64,000 nt of DNA from contig NZ_GG697141.2 of NCBI RefSeq assembly GCF_000155955.1, positions 630,855 through 694,854 of the forward strand, read 5' to 3'. Each line of letters opens with the position of its first letter. Positions within the stretch are counted from its first letter, which is position 1. This stretch comes from Mitsuokella multacida DSM 20544 (GTDB taxonomy: Bacteria > Bacillota > Negativicutes > Selenomonadales > Selenomonadaceae). Shown here piece after piece: positions 26,945 to 36,466 of the stretch. The position numbers were made by a program, and so were the translations under genes. The notes below the pieces were generated by a model. It did no database searches, was not told where the DNA came from, and worked only from the letters and a program-made list of their open reading frames with translations.

Positions 26945-28411
26945 TTGACGCAAACACAGTTTGATAAACGCAATATCACGATGATGATGGACTTCTACGA
27001 ACTGACCATGGCCAATGGTTACTTCAAGGACCACGACAAGGACGTCCAGGTGGCGTTCGATGTCTTCTATCGCCAGAATCCGGACGAAGGCGGCTTCGCC
27101 ATCTTCGCGGGTCTCGAGCAGGTCATCGAGTATGTGGAGAACATGACCTTCACGGATGAGGATGTCGAGTACTTCCGCCAGCAGCACATGTTCTCGGAGG
27201 AATTCCTGACGTACCTCAAGAACTTCCATTTCAAGGGCGACATCTACGCGCTGCCGGAAGGCACGGTCATGTATCCGAATGAACCAATCCTGACGGTCGT
27301 CGCGCCGCTCATCGACGCGCAGCTCGTGGAGACGGCCATTCTCGCGCAGATCAACCATCAGTCGCTGATTGCGACGAAGGCGCGCCGCATCTGCAAGGCG
27401 GCTGCCGGCCGTGCGGTATCGGACTTCGGCGCCCGCCGCGCCCATAACATGGATGCGGCGACGTACGGCGCACGCGCTGCCTACATTGGCGGTGTCGTTG
27501 GCACGGCGACGTGCTCGGCTGGCGAGATGTTCGGCATCCCGATCTCGGGCACGATGGCGCACAGCTGGGTCATGTTCTACGGTGATGAGTACGAAGCGTT
27601 CAAGAAGTATGCAGAGACGTATCCGGATGCGACCATCCTGCTCGTCGATACCTACGATGTCATCCATTCGGGCATCCCGAATGCCATCCGCATTGCGCAT
27701 GAGGTTCTCGAGCCGATGGGCAAGCGCCTCCTCGGCATCCGCATCGACTCGGGCGACCTCGCGTACCTTTCCAAGCGCGTGCGCAAGATGCTCGACGAGG
27801 CGGGCCTGTCGGACTGCAAGATCGTCGTCTCGAACAGCCTCGATGAGTTCACGGTCTCGTCGCTCTTGACGCAGCAGGGCGCTTGCATCGATTCGTTTGG
27901 CATCGGCGAGCGTCTGATCACGGCGAAGTCGGAGCCAGTCTTCGGTGCCGTCTACAAGCTCGCGGCCGTCGGCGAGAACGACCACTTCGCGCCGCGCATC
28001 AAGGTCTCGGAAAATGTCGAGAAAATCACGAATCCCGGTCTCAAGGACCTCTACCGCGTCTACAATGAGAACGGCCATGCGGTCGCGGATCTCATCGCAA
28101 AGTGCGGCGAGCAGCTGGACGATTCGCGGCCACTGCGCTATGTTGACCCGCAGAAACCGTGGAAGAACCGCTCGTTCGAGAACTGCACGTTCAAGAACCT
28201 GCGCAAGTGCTATGTCCGCCAGGGCAAGCGCACGGAAGAGCTGCCGAAACTCGATGCGATCCGTAACTATGTCAAGAACCAGCTCGACCACGAGATCTGG
28301 GAAGAGGAGCAGCGCTTTGAGAATCCGCACCGCCATTACCTCGATATGACACCGGACTACTACGAGCTCAAGATGGACCTCTTGACGAAGACGCGTCGCG
28401 CACACGGCTGA
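26945..28411 (+). CDS. pncB: Nicotinate phosphoribosyltransferase
   Basis: 488 residues. Makes nicotinate mononucleotide from nicotinate and PRPP in NAD salvage. Signatures: MDFYELTMANGYF at the N-terminus, FGARRAHNMDAATYGARAAY (about residues 161-180), ISGTMAHSW with the active-site His, and RIDSGDLAYLSKRVR (about 267). TTG 26945 is used because GGGG (26932-26935) then has a 9-base spacing; the TTG at 26936 abuts the ribosome site. It overlaps no gene; aroE follows within 20 bases. Confidence 0.9.
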   Translation: MTQTQFDKRNITMMMDFYELTMANGYFKDHDKDVQVAFDVFYRQNPDEGGFAIFAGLEQVIEYVENMTFTDEDVEYFRQQHMFSEEFLTYLKNFHFKGDIYALPEGTVMYPNEPILTVVAPLIDAQLVETAILAQINHQSLIATKARRICKAAAGRAVSDFGARRAHNMDAATYGARAAYIGGVVGTATCSAGEMFGIPISGTMAHSWVMFYGDEYEAFKKYAETYPDATILLVDTYDVIHSGIPNAIRIAHEVLEPMGKRLLGIRIDSGDLAYLSKRVRKMLDEAGLSDCKIVVSNSLDEFTVSSLLTQQGACIDSFGIGERLITAKSEPVFGAVYKLAAVGENDHFAPRIKVSENVEKITNPGLKDLYRVYNENGHAVADLIAKCGEQLDDSRPLRYVDPQKPWKNRSFENCTFKNLRKCYVRQGKRTEELPKLDAIRNYVKNQLDHEIWEEEQRFENPHRHYLDMTPDYYELKMDLLTKTRRAHG

Positions 28412-28428
28412 TGGGCAGGGGAGAGGCA

Positions 28429-29292
28429 ATGATCAAAGGAACGACAAAGAATCTCGGCGTCATGGGCTGGCCCATCGCGCACTCGCTCTCGCCGGTGCTG
28501 CAGAATGCGGCCATCGAGGAGGCGGGGCTTGACTACGTCTATATCTCGCTGCCCGTGCCACCGGAGAAACTCAAGGAAGCGGTGGCGGGCCTCAGAGCCA
28601 TGCAGTTTTCGGGCTGGAATGTCACGATTCCGCACAAGCAGGCCATCATGGCGGAACTCGATGTGGTCGATGAGGACGCCCGCATCATCGGGGCGGTCAA
28701 TACGGTTGTCAACCGGGATGGCCACCTGACGGGTTACAACACGGACTGCATTGGCTTCATGCAGCCGCTCGCCCAGCAGGGCTTCTCGCCGAAGGGGAAG
28801 GCAGCGACTCTGCTTGGTGCCGGTGGTGCCGCGCGCGCCGTCATCTGGGGCCTGCTGCGCGCCAAGGTCCGGCGCATCACGCTCGGCGTGCGCAACCCGG
28901 CGAAGGCCGAGCGCCTCGCTGAGGAGTTCGCATCTTACGGCGAGATCCAGGTGCTCCACTGGGAGGACGGCGCCTTCTTGGACCACCTCGCGGTGACGGA
29001 CCTGCTCGTCAACACGACGCCACTCGGCATGTACCCGCATGTCGAGGGCATGCCGCCCGTCGACTGGACGAAGCTCAAGAAAGACGCGCTCGTCTACGAC
29101 ATCATCTACACGCCGGAGCGCACGCGCTTCCTCAGCGAGGCGCAGGCGCACGGCCACGCCATCATCAACGGCGAGGGCATGCTGGCCGGCCAGGGGGCGG
29201 CGGCCTTCACACTCTGGACGGGTGTGACTCCGGACCTTGCGCTGATGAAGCGCGCTCTGCGCGAAGAACTCGCCTCGCGTCAGGGCAAATAA
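28429..29292 (+). CDS. aroE: Shikimate dehydrogenase
   Basis: 287 residues. NADPH-dependent reduction of 3-dehydroshikimate in the chorismate pathway. GWPIAHSLSPVLQN binds shikimate, NVTIPHK carries the catalytic Lys, and GAGGAARAV is the nucleotide-binding turn; NTTPLGM and GEGMLAGQGAAAF are further family motifs. ATG 28429 follows GGGGAGAGG; an earlier ATG overlapping the pncB stop has no ribosome site. Confidence 0.93.
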   Translation: MIKGTTKNLGVMGWPIAHSLSPVLQNAAIEEAGLDYVYISLPVPPEKLKEAVAGLRAMQFSGWNVTIPHKQAIMAELDVVDEDARIIGAVNTVVNRDGHLTGYNTDCIGFMQPLAQQGFSPKGKAATLLGAGGAARAVIWGLLRAKVRRITLGVRNPAKAERLAEEFASYGEIQVLHWEDGAFLDHLAVTDLLVNTTPLGMYPHVEGMPPVDWTKLKKDALVYDIIYTPERTRFLSEAQAHGHAIINGEGMLAGQGAAAFTLWTGVTPDLALMKRALREELASRQGK

Positions 29293-29314
29293 TCAAAAAA
29301 ACAGTGAAAGTTGA

Positions 29315-30451
<1,137 letters not shown>

Positions 30452-30523
30452 GCGCGCTGTGTGTGAAATTAGGAATATACAAATACAAGAGAAACGATGT
30501 CAAAGTAAAAGGAGTTGTTCATT

Positions 30524-30802
30524 ATGAGTCCAGAAACACTTGGGACGCTCGGTCCAATCGTCGTCATGGTCGCGATTTTCTACTTCCTGCTCTATCGTCC
30601 GCAGAAAAAGCAGCAGAGCCGCCGCCGTGCGATGCTCGACAGCCTCAAGAAGGGTGACCAGGTCATCACGATCGGCGGCATCTACGGTACGATCGAGGAG
30701 ATTGGCGACAAGTCGCTGAAGCTCAAGATTGCCGACGGTGTCGTCATCGAAGTCGTGCGCTCGAGCGTCAACGCCAACGTCACGCAGCAGGAGGCCGCCT
30801 GA
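30524..30802 (+). CDS. yajC: Preprotein translocase accessory protein YajC
   Basis: 92 residues with one N-terminal membrane helix (IVVMVAIFYFLLYRPQKKQQ, about residues 10-29) and a small soluble domain with GDQVITIGGIYGTI. Partner of SecDF in the Sec translocon. ATG 30524 lies nine bases after GGAG; the TTG nine bases upstream abuts the ribosome site. The tgt-yajC-...-secD-secF order is common in bacteria. Its stop overlaps the next start. Confidence 0.93.
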   Translation: MSPETLGTLGPIVVMVAIFYFLLYRPQKKQQSRRRAMLDSLKKGDQVITIGGIYGTIEEIGDKSLKLKIADGVVIEVVRSSVNANVTQQEAA

Positions 30803-31398
30803 TGACGACGCTGCACGAGAAAAAGCTCGCCGAGAAGAAGGCGCTTCGTCAGAAGATGCTCACCTTCCGCAAGGGGCTGACGAAGGAGCAGCATGAGGAA
30901 AAGAGCCGGGCCATTCTCGCAAGACTCTACGAGGAGCCGCGCTTTCAGCAGGCGAAGACCATCTTCGCCTACGCCTCGATGCCCGACGAAGTCCAGCTCT
31001 ATGATTTGCTCGCCCATGCACTCAAGGCGGGCAAGCGCGTCGGCCTGCCGCTCATTACGGGTAAGGGGCTCATGGAAGTTGTCAACCTGCCGTCGCTCGA
31101 CTCGCTCGTGCGGGGCAAGTTCGGCATCCTGACCGTCCGCGAGGAGGAACAGTCCATCATCCCTGCCTCTGAAGTCGACTTTGTCGTCGTGCCCGGTGCG
31201 GCGTTCTCGCCAGCGGGGGACCGCCTCGGCCTCGGCGGCGGCTACTACGACCGCTACCTTGCGGAAAAGGCACCACAGGCTTACCGTGCAGCACTGACCT
31301 TTGATGGCCAGGTCGTCCCGAGCGTCCCGATGGAAGCGCATGATGCAAGAGTCAATCTGATCCTGACGGAAACGCGTCGGATTGAACCAAATAAATAG
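30802..31398 (+). CDS. 5-formyltetrahydrofolate cyclo-ligase
   Basis: 198 residues. ATP-dependent conversion of 5-formyl-THF to 5,10-methenyl-THF. Family motifs: basic LRQKMLTFRK near the N-terminus and VVPGAAFSPAGDRLGLGGGYYDRYL near residues 130-153. It starts on the last base of the yajC stop and ends 25 bases before secD, so it sits inside the translocon operon. Confidence 0.9.
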   Translation: MTTLHEKKLAEKKALRQKMLTFRKGLTKEQHEEKSRAILARLYEEPRFQQAKTIFAYASMPDEVQLYDLLAHALKAGKRVGLPLITGKGLMEVVNLPSLDSLVRGKFGILTVREEEQSIIPASEVDFVVVPGAAFSPAGDRLGLGGGYYDRYLAEKAPQAYRAALTFDGQVVPSVPMEAHDARVNLILTETRRIEPNK

Positions 31399-31423
31399 AC
31401 CACGTAGAAAGGGTTGTGAAACG

Positions 31424-32695
31424 TTGAGAAAGAATAGTCTCATCAAACTCATTGTCTGCATCGTGGCCATCGTCGGCATATTCCTTGCCTTCGTCAAGCC
31501 TTTGGCCAACTCCATACGCCAGGGCCTCGACCTGCAGGGCGGCACGCATGTCGTGCTCGAAGCCGAGGACACAGATGTAGCAAAAGTCAACGATGATGCG
31601 ATGAACCGCGTCGTCACCATCATGGAGAAGCGCGTCAACGCGCTGGGCCTCACCGAGCCAATCATCCAGCGTGAGGGCGAGCGCCGCGTCATCATCGAGC
31701 TGCCGGGCGTCAAGGACCCGGATGCCGCTATCAAGACCATCGGCAAGACGGCTATGCTCGAATTCAAGGATGAAGAGGGCAACACGGTGCTCACGGGTAC
31801 CGACCTCAAGGACGCACAGGCCGCGACGAATCAGCAGAACGGCCAGAACGTCGTCAACCTCGAATTCACGGATGAGGGCGCGAAGAAGTTCGCCGACCTC
31901 ACGACGAAGAACGTCGGCCGTACGATCGCCATCCTGCTCGATGGTGAGGTGCTGACGGCACCGAATGTCCGCGAGCCGATCCTCGGCGGCAAGGCCGAGA
32001 TCTCGGGCCAGAAGACGCTCGAAGAGGCGCAGAATCTTGCCGTCGTCCTCCGCAGCGGCGCGCTGCCGGTCAAGGTCAACATCATCGAGACGCGCACGGT
32101 CGGCCCGACGCTCGGACAGGATTCCAAGGATAAGTCGGAATTCGCCTTTGCCGTCGGCCTCGGCGCAGTCCTCTTATTCATGATCCTCTTCTACCGCATG
32201 TCGGGCTTCATCGCCGACATCGCCCTGATGGCCTACACGATCATGCTGCTCGGCCTCTTGTACCTGCTCGATGCGACGCTGACCCTGCCGGGTGTCGCCG
32301 GTATCATCCTGTCCATCGGTATGGCCGTCGACGCGAACGTCCTCATCTTCGAGCACTTCAAGGAAGAGTACCAGATCCAAGGCAAGACGCTGCGCCTCTC
32401 GATGGAGTCGGGCTTTAAGCGCGCCTTCACGACGATCTTCGACTCGAACATCACGACGATCATCGCCGCAGCCGTCCTGTTCTTCCTCGGCACGGGCACG
32501 ATCCGCGGCTTCGCCATCACGCTGGGCCTCGGCACACTGCTCTCGATGTTCACCGCCATCACGCTGACGCATTACATGCTCAAGCTCATGGTCGACTCCA
32601 AGCTCTTTGAGAAGCCGGGTGCCTATGGTGTTACGGGCTTCATGCTCTGGAAAAAAGAGGATCTGAAAAAGGAGGATTTGAAGAAGGATGCTTAA
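31424..32695 (+). CDS. secD: Protein translocase subunit SecD
   Basis: 423 residues. Membrane protein that uses the proton gradient to assist Sec export. N-terminal helix, LDLQGGTHVVLE motif (about residues 27-38), periplasmic P1 domain, then five helices with the DxGVAGIILSIGMAVDANVLIFE-type signature (GIILSIGMAVDANVLIFEHF in part, near residue 292). TTG 31424 lies ten bases after AAAGGG; the upstream in-frame ATG has no ribosome site. It overlaps secF by 8 bases. Confidence 0.94.
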   Translation: MRKNSLIKLIVCIVAIVGIFLAFVKPLANSIRQGLDLQGGTHVVLEAEDTDVAKVNDDAMNRVVTIMEKRVNALGLTEPIIQREGERRVIIELPGVKDPDAAIKTIGKTAMLEFKDEEGNTVLTGTDLKDAQAATNQQNGQNVVNLEFTDEGAKKFADLTTKNVGRTIAILLDGEVLTAPNVREPILGGKAEISGQKTLEEAQNLAVVLRSGALPVKVNIIETRTVGPTLGQDSKDKSEFAFAVGLGAVLLFMILFYRMSGFIADIALMAYTIMLLGLLYLLDATLTLPGVAGIILSIGMAVDANVLIFEHFKEEYQIQGKTLRLSMESGFKRAFTTIFDSNITTIIAAAVLFFLGTGTIRGFAITLGLGTLLSMFTAITLTHYMLKLMVDSKLFEKPGAYGVTGFMLWKKEDLKKEDLKKDA

Positions 32696-33602
32696 ATTCG
32701 ATATAGCAGGTCATCGGAAAATCTGGTTCCTCATTTCCGCTTTGATCATCATCCCGGGCCTCATCTGCATGGCCGTCCGCGGGTTCAACTTCGGTATCGA
32801 CTTCACCGGCGGTACCATCATTGACCTCAAGTTCAGCCAGCCGGTCAGCATCGCAGAAGTCCGCACGAGCCTCGCAAAGTACGACCTCGACGATGCGACC
32901 ATCCAGCTGTCGGGCGCACAGTCCGACGTCAAGGAATCGGAAGACGTCATGATCCGCACGCGCGACCTCGAGGAGGACCAGCGCAAGGAAGTCATGGCGA
33001 CACTCAAGACGGATGTCGGCGACTATCAGGTCCTGCGTGAAGAGAAAGTCGGTGCAACGATCGGCGGCGAGCTCATCACGAACGCCGTCCTCGCCCTCGT
33101 CGTCTCGTGGGCCTTGATTATCCTCTACGTCGCATACCGCTTTGAGCTGCGCTTCGGCATCGCCGCCGTCCTCGCGCTCATCCACGATATCCTCATCGTG
33201 CTCGCGGTCTTCTCGCTGACGCAGCGCCAGATTGATTCCTCGTTCATCGCGGCACTGCTGACCATCGTCGGTTACTCGATCAACGATACGATCGTCATCT
33301 TCGACCGCATCCGCGAAAACCTCAAGCTGCACTTCCGCCGCGGCGGCAACATCGACGAGCTCGTCAACCGCAGTATCTATCAGACGCTGACGCGTTCGCT
33401 CTACACGGTCTTCACCGTCCTCTTCACGACGGCCGCCCTCTACTTCTTCGGTGGCGACACGACGAAAGACTTCGCGTTTGCCCTGCTCGTCGGCTTCACC
33501 GTCGGCTGCTACTCGTCGATCTTCATCGCGAGCCCGCTCTGGATTGTCTTCCGCAACTGGGGCGAGAAGAAGAAGCACCAGCCGAAACCAGAGGCTGCGT
33601 AA
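32688..33602 (+). CDS. secF: Protein translocase subunit SecF
   Basis: 304 residues. Partner of SecD, six membrane helices. GIDFTGGTIIDLKF near residue 40 and VGYSINDTIVIFDRIRENL near residue 195 are the family signatures. It begins inside the secD end after AAGAAGG. Followed by a strong terminator. Confidence 0.95.
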   Translation: MLKFDIAGHRKIWFLISALIIIPGLICMAVRGFNFGIDFTGGTIIDLKFSQPVSIAEVRTSLAKYDLDDATIQLSGAQSDVKESEDVMIRTRDLEEDQRKEVMATLKTDVGDYQVLREEKVGATIGGELITNAVLALVVSWALIILYVAYRFELRFGIAAVLALIHDILIVLAVFSLTQRQIDSSFIAALLTIVGYSINDTIVIFDRIRENLKLHFRRGGNIDELVNRSIYQTLTRSLYTVFTVLFTTAALYFFGGDTTKDFAFALLVGFTVGCYSSIFIASPLWIVFRNWGEKKKHQPKPEAA

Positions 33603-33622
33603 AATCGCATATTGGATTTTTC

Positions 33623-33653
33623 AAGAGACTGCTGCTGAGGCAGTCTCTTTTTT
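33623..33653 (+). terminator. Terminator of the yajC-secDF operon
   Basis: AAGAGACTGC (33623-33632) with GCAGTCTCTT (33640-33649), followed by Ts to 33653. Confidence 0.92.
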
Positions 33654-33687
33654 ATATTGCACCATCCGCTTTCGATTGACATCGGAG

Positions 33688-33876
33688 CAGGGGGCGGGGG
33701 CTGTATTTCAGCTTCGTCGCTCCGTTGAATGGGCCCCATGTCACGCCTTCTATTCTAGCAATTTCGCCGCCTGCCGCGGTGTTCTGACATCGCCGTGTCA
33801 AGAAGACGCTGTATCGGGGCCCAGCCCTGCGGGCAGTCACTGTGCTCCTGCAGGTGAAATACAGCCCCCGCCCCTG
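33688..33876 (+). repeat. Structured repeat element A, about 190 bp
   Basis: Arms at 33688-33710 and 33855-33876 are inverted repeats of one another (G-rich run then CTGTATTTCA), differing by one G. The body shares blocks with element B in the opposite orientation: TTCGTCxCTCxGTTxAATGGxCC, TTCGCCGCCTGCC and CCCTGCGGGCAxTCAC. No convincing gene lies inside. Confidence 0.85.
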
Positions 33877-33980
33877 AGTCCATGCGTGACAGTCGCTTTG
33901 AGCTCCATGCAGTTGCGTTTCTTAGTTCCTATGTGATGCAGGTCTGCGCTTGAGAGCGGCTCGGGGCTCGAAAGTAACTG

Positions 33981-34166
33981 AGCAGGGAGGGTACCATTCC
34001 GCTTGCAGGAACGGCGTGATTGCCCGCAGGGATGGGCCGCTCCGTGTACTTGCTGGGCCACGGATGAAGGAACGCCGTGGCAGGCGGCGAATGGGCTTTG
34101 GGGATGCGAAGGGTACATGCGGTCCATTTAACAGAGTGACGAAACCGGAATGGTACCCTCCCTGCT
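33981..34166 (-). repeat. Structured repeat element B, about 186 bp
   Basis: Arms at 33981-34001 and 34146-34166 are a perfect 21-bp inverted repeat (AGCAGGGAGGGTACC...). Read on the minus strand the body aligns with element A block by block, but the arm sequence differs from A's arms beyond the first bases. Each copy thus keeps self-complementary ends with its own sequence. Confidence 0.85.
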
Positions 34167-34189
34167 ACGATAATCTTTCACGAGTCTGG

Positions 34190-34230
34190 TGCGTCCGCGA
34201 CAAAGCTGAAATACATCCCCCGGCCCATTG
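34190..34230 (-). repeat. Partial third copy of the repeat family
   Basis: Minus strand CCGGGGGATGTATTTCAGC then TTTGTCGC matches one arm and the adjoining body of element A, with a single-base difference in the arm and another in the body. It stops beside element B. The 33654-34386 interval holds only these repeats and the recJ promoter region; short frames through it are not supported. Confidence 0.7.
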
Positions 34231-34335
34231 CCAATAGTTTCTCGATGAGAGAATATCAATGCCGCGAATCCCATATAAATTTTAGTTGTCATGTTTTGGC
34301 TTTTCCTGTATGATAGAGAGAAACATTGTAAACTA

Positions 34336-34344
34336 TGATATAAT
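34336..34344 (+). promoter_or_regulatory. Extended -10 promoter of recJ
   Basis: TGATATAAT (34336-34344), a TGnTATAAT extended -10 element; no good -35 box. The leader to recJ is about 35 nt. Confidence 0.5.
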
Positions 34345-34386
34345 ATAGATAACGTAAATGCACAAGGTAACAAAGAGGGATACGAG

Positions 34387-36393
34387 TTGTATAAGAAGTG
34401 GAAATTGTATGAGCCGGTGCCGGAGCTAGCGGCGTTTGCGCAGGAGATTGGCCGGGATACGACGGTGGCGGCGCTCCTCTGGCATCGCGGCATCCGCACG
34501 CGCGATGCGGCGGAGCTCTTCCTGCATCCGGAGCGGCTGCCCTTTGCTGACCCGTTCGCGATGCGCGATATGGACAAGGCCGTCGCGCGCATCCAGAAGG
34601 CATTGGCGCAGGGTGAGCACATCACGGTCTACGGCGACTACGATGTCGACGGCATGACGGCGACGTCGCTTCTGACGCGGACGCTGCGCAAATTCGGCGC
34701 GAAGGTGGACTTCTACATCCCCGACCGCATGACGGAAGGCTACGGCCTCAACCGCCGGGCGCTCGAGGAGATTGCGGAGCAGTCGGACCTGCTCGTCACG
34801 GTGGACTGTGGCATCGCCTCAGTCGCGGACGTCGCGGCGATACAGGGCGCCGGCAAGCTCGACATCATCATCACAGACCACCATCTGCCGGGCAGTGAGC
34901 TGCCGCCCGCCTGCGCGGTGCTCAACCCGCATCGCGCGGACTGCCCGTATCCCGACAAGGACCTCGCGGGCGTCGGCGTCGCCTTCAAGCTCTGCCAGGC
35001 CCTTGCCGCTGCGCGGTCGGGGAAGCTGTGGGACGGCCAGTCGGCCTTTACGGATGACCTCGAGCTCGTCGCGCTCGGCACGGTCGCAGACATCGTGCCG
35101 CTGCGCGGGGAGAACCGCCGCATCGTCAAGCAGGGCATGGCCCGCATGGAGGCGACTGCACTGCCGGGCGTCGCGGCGCTCGTCGAGGTCGCGGGGCTCA
35201 AGGACAAGAAAATCACGGCGGGTCATCTCGGCTTCTTGCTCGCGCCACGGCTCAATGCGGCGGGGCGCATCGAGTCGGCGCGCACGGGTGTCGCACTCCT
35301 GACGGCGGAGGACCGCGCGCAGGCCGACAAGCTCGCGCTCGAGCTCGACGCGCTCAACACGGAGCGGCGCGAGATTGAGAGTACCATCTGCCAGACGGCG
35401 GAGCAGGAGCTCGAGTCCCTCGACATGGCGGAGACGAAAGCCATCGTTGTCGCGGGCAAGGGCTGGAACCCCGGCGTCATCGGCATCGCAGCATCACGGC
35501 TCGTCGACAAGTTCTACAAGCCGACCATCGTGCTCTCCGTGCAGGAGGACGGCATCTGCCGCGGCTCGTGCCGCAGCATCGAGGGGCTCAACATGTACGA
35601 GGCGCTCTCGGCCTGCAAGGAGCATCTGCTGCAGTTCGGCGGCCACGCGATGGCGGCTGGCCTCTCGCTGCGCGAGGAGGAGCTTCCCGCGTTCCGCGCG
35701 GCGTTTGCCGCCTATGCGGGCGCGCATCTCTCGGAGGAGGACTACGAGCCGAAGGTCTCGGTCGAGTTCGAGATGATGCCGGAGGAACTGACGCTTGACC
35801 TCGTCGAGGAGCTTTCGCTGCTCGAACCGTACGGCATGGGCAACCCCAAGCCGTATTTCGGCTGCCGCAATGTGCGCGGCCGCGAAGCGATGGCCATCGG
35901 GCGCGAGCAGAACCACCTGCGCTTCAAGCTCGGCACGGAGGATGCACCTGTGACGAGCCTGATGTGGAACCGCGCTGACCTCGCCGCCGCGGTCAACCGC
36001 GAAACACTCGACGTCGTCTACGCGCCAGCCATCAATGAGTGGAACGGGCGCCGCAGCCTGCAGTGCATGGTCGAGGACCTGAGCCCTGCACAGAGCGAGC
36101 GCGTCTTCCCCGAGAAGGAACTCTTGCGCGATATCTACCGCTACCTCTACGCCATGCAGAGGGGGCAGGGACTGATTCCCTTTGACACAGCGGCGCTCAC
36201 AGCAGGTTTTTGCCAGTCATTCCATCATATTTCGCAGTATACGATGGGTGCGGCCTTGCGCATTTTCCAAGAATTAGGTATCCTAAGAGAGAATCTCAAT
36301 GAAAATCGCTATTATTTGCCACCCGTTCAGGGCAAGCAGGGAAAGATGGAACTGGACGCTTCGCCGACGTACCGGCGGCACAAGGTCATCTGA
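34387..36393 (+). CDS. recJ: Single-stranded-DNA-specific exonuclease RecJ
   Basis: 668 residues. 5'-3' exonuclease used in recombination and repair. DHH-family motifs in order: YGDYDVDGMTATSLL (about residue 82), VTVDCGIAS (138), ITDHHLPGSELPP (160), LGTVADIVPL (237), then the DHHA1 domain with GHAMAAGLSL (about 419) and an OB-fold. Longer than E. coli RecJ by about 90 residues at the C-terminus, as in Firmicutes. TTG start after AGAGGGA. Confidence 0.93.
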   Translation: MYKKWKLYEPVPELAAFAQEIGRDTTVAALLWHRGIRTRDAAELFLHPERLPFADPFAMRDMDKAVARIQKALAQGEHITVYGDYDVDGMTATSLLTRTLRKFGAKVDFYIPDRMTEGYGLNRRALEEIAEQSDLLVTVDCGIASVADVAAIQGAGKLDIIITDHHLPGSELPPACAVLNPHRADCPYPDKDLAGVGVAFKLCQALAAARSGKLWDGQSAFTDDLELVALGTVADIVPLRGENRRIVKQGMARMEATALPGVAALVEVAGLKDKKITAGHLGFLLAPRLNAAGRIESARTGVALLTAEDRAQADKLALELDALNTERREIESTICQTAEQELESLDMAETKAIVVAGKGWNPGVIGIAASRLVDKFYKPTIVLSVQEDGICRGSCRSIEGLNMYEALSACKEHLLQFGGHAMAAGLSLREEELPAFRAAFAAYAGAHLSEEDYEPKVSVEFEMMPEELTLDLVEELSLLEPYGMGNPKPYFGCRNVRGREAMAIGREQNHLRFKLGTEDAPVTSLMWNRADLAAAVNRETLDVVYAPAINEWNGRRSLQCMVEDLSPAQSERVFPEKELLRDIYRYLYAMQRGQGLIPFDTAALTAGFCQSFHHISQYTMGAALRIFQELGILRENLNENRYYLPPVQGKQGKMELDASPTYRRHKVI

Positions 36394-36419
36394 CAGGGAT
36401 AGAGAAACAGAAAGACCTT

Positions 36420-36447
36420 GCATCACGCGGCAAGTCTATGCGTGATG
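36420..36447 (+). other. Hairpin between recJ and rel
   Basis: CATCACGC with GCGTGATG, 11-base loop, followed by ACAAAAAGG, which holds the rel ribosome site. It could modulate rel translation; it is not a clear terminator. Confidence 0.35.
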
Positions 36448-36466
36448 ACAAAAAGGAGTGGGATGT

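Noticed and set aside
33688-34230. CRISPR array or insertion sequence
   Set aside because: Copies are few, long and inverted, not short direct repeats with spacers, and there is no transposase frame.
33451-34237. Several open frames of 60-160 codons in the gap between secF and recJ
   Set aside because: They run through the inverted repeats, lack ribosome sites, and their products are low-complexity; the repeats explain the open frames.
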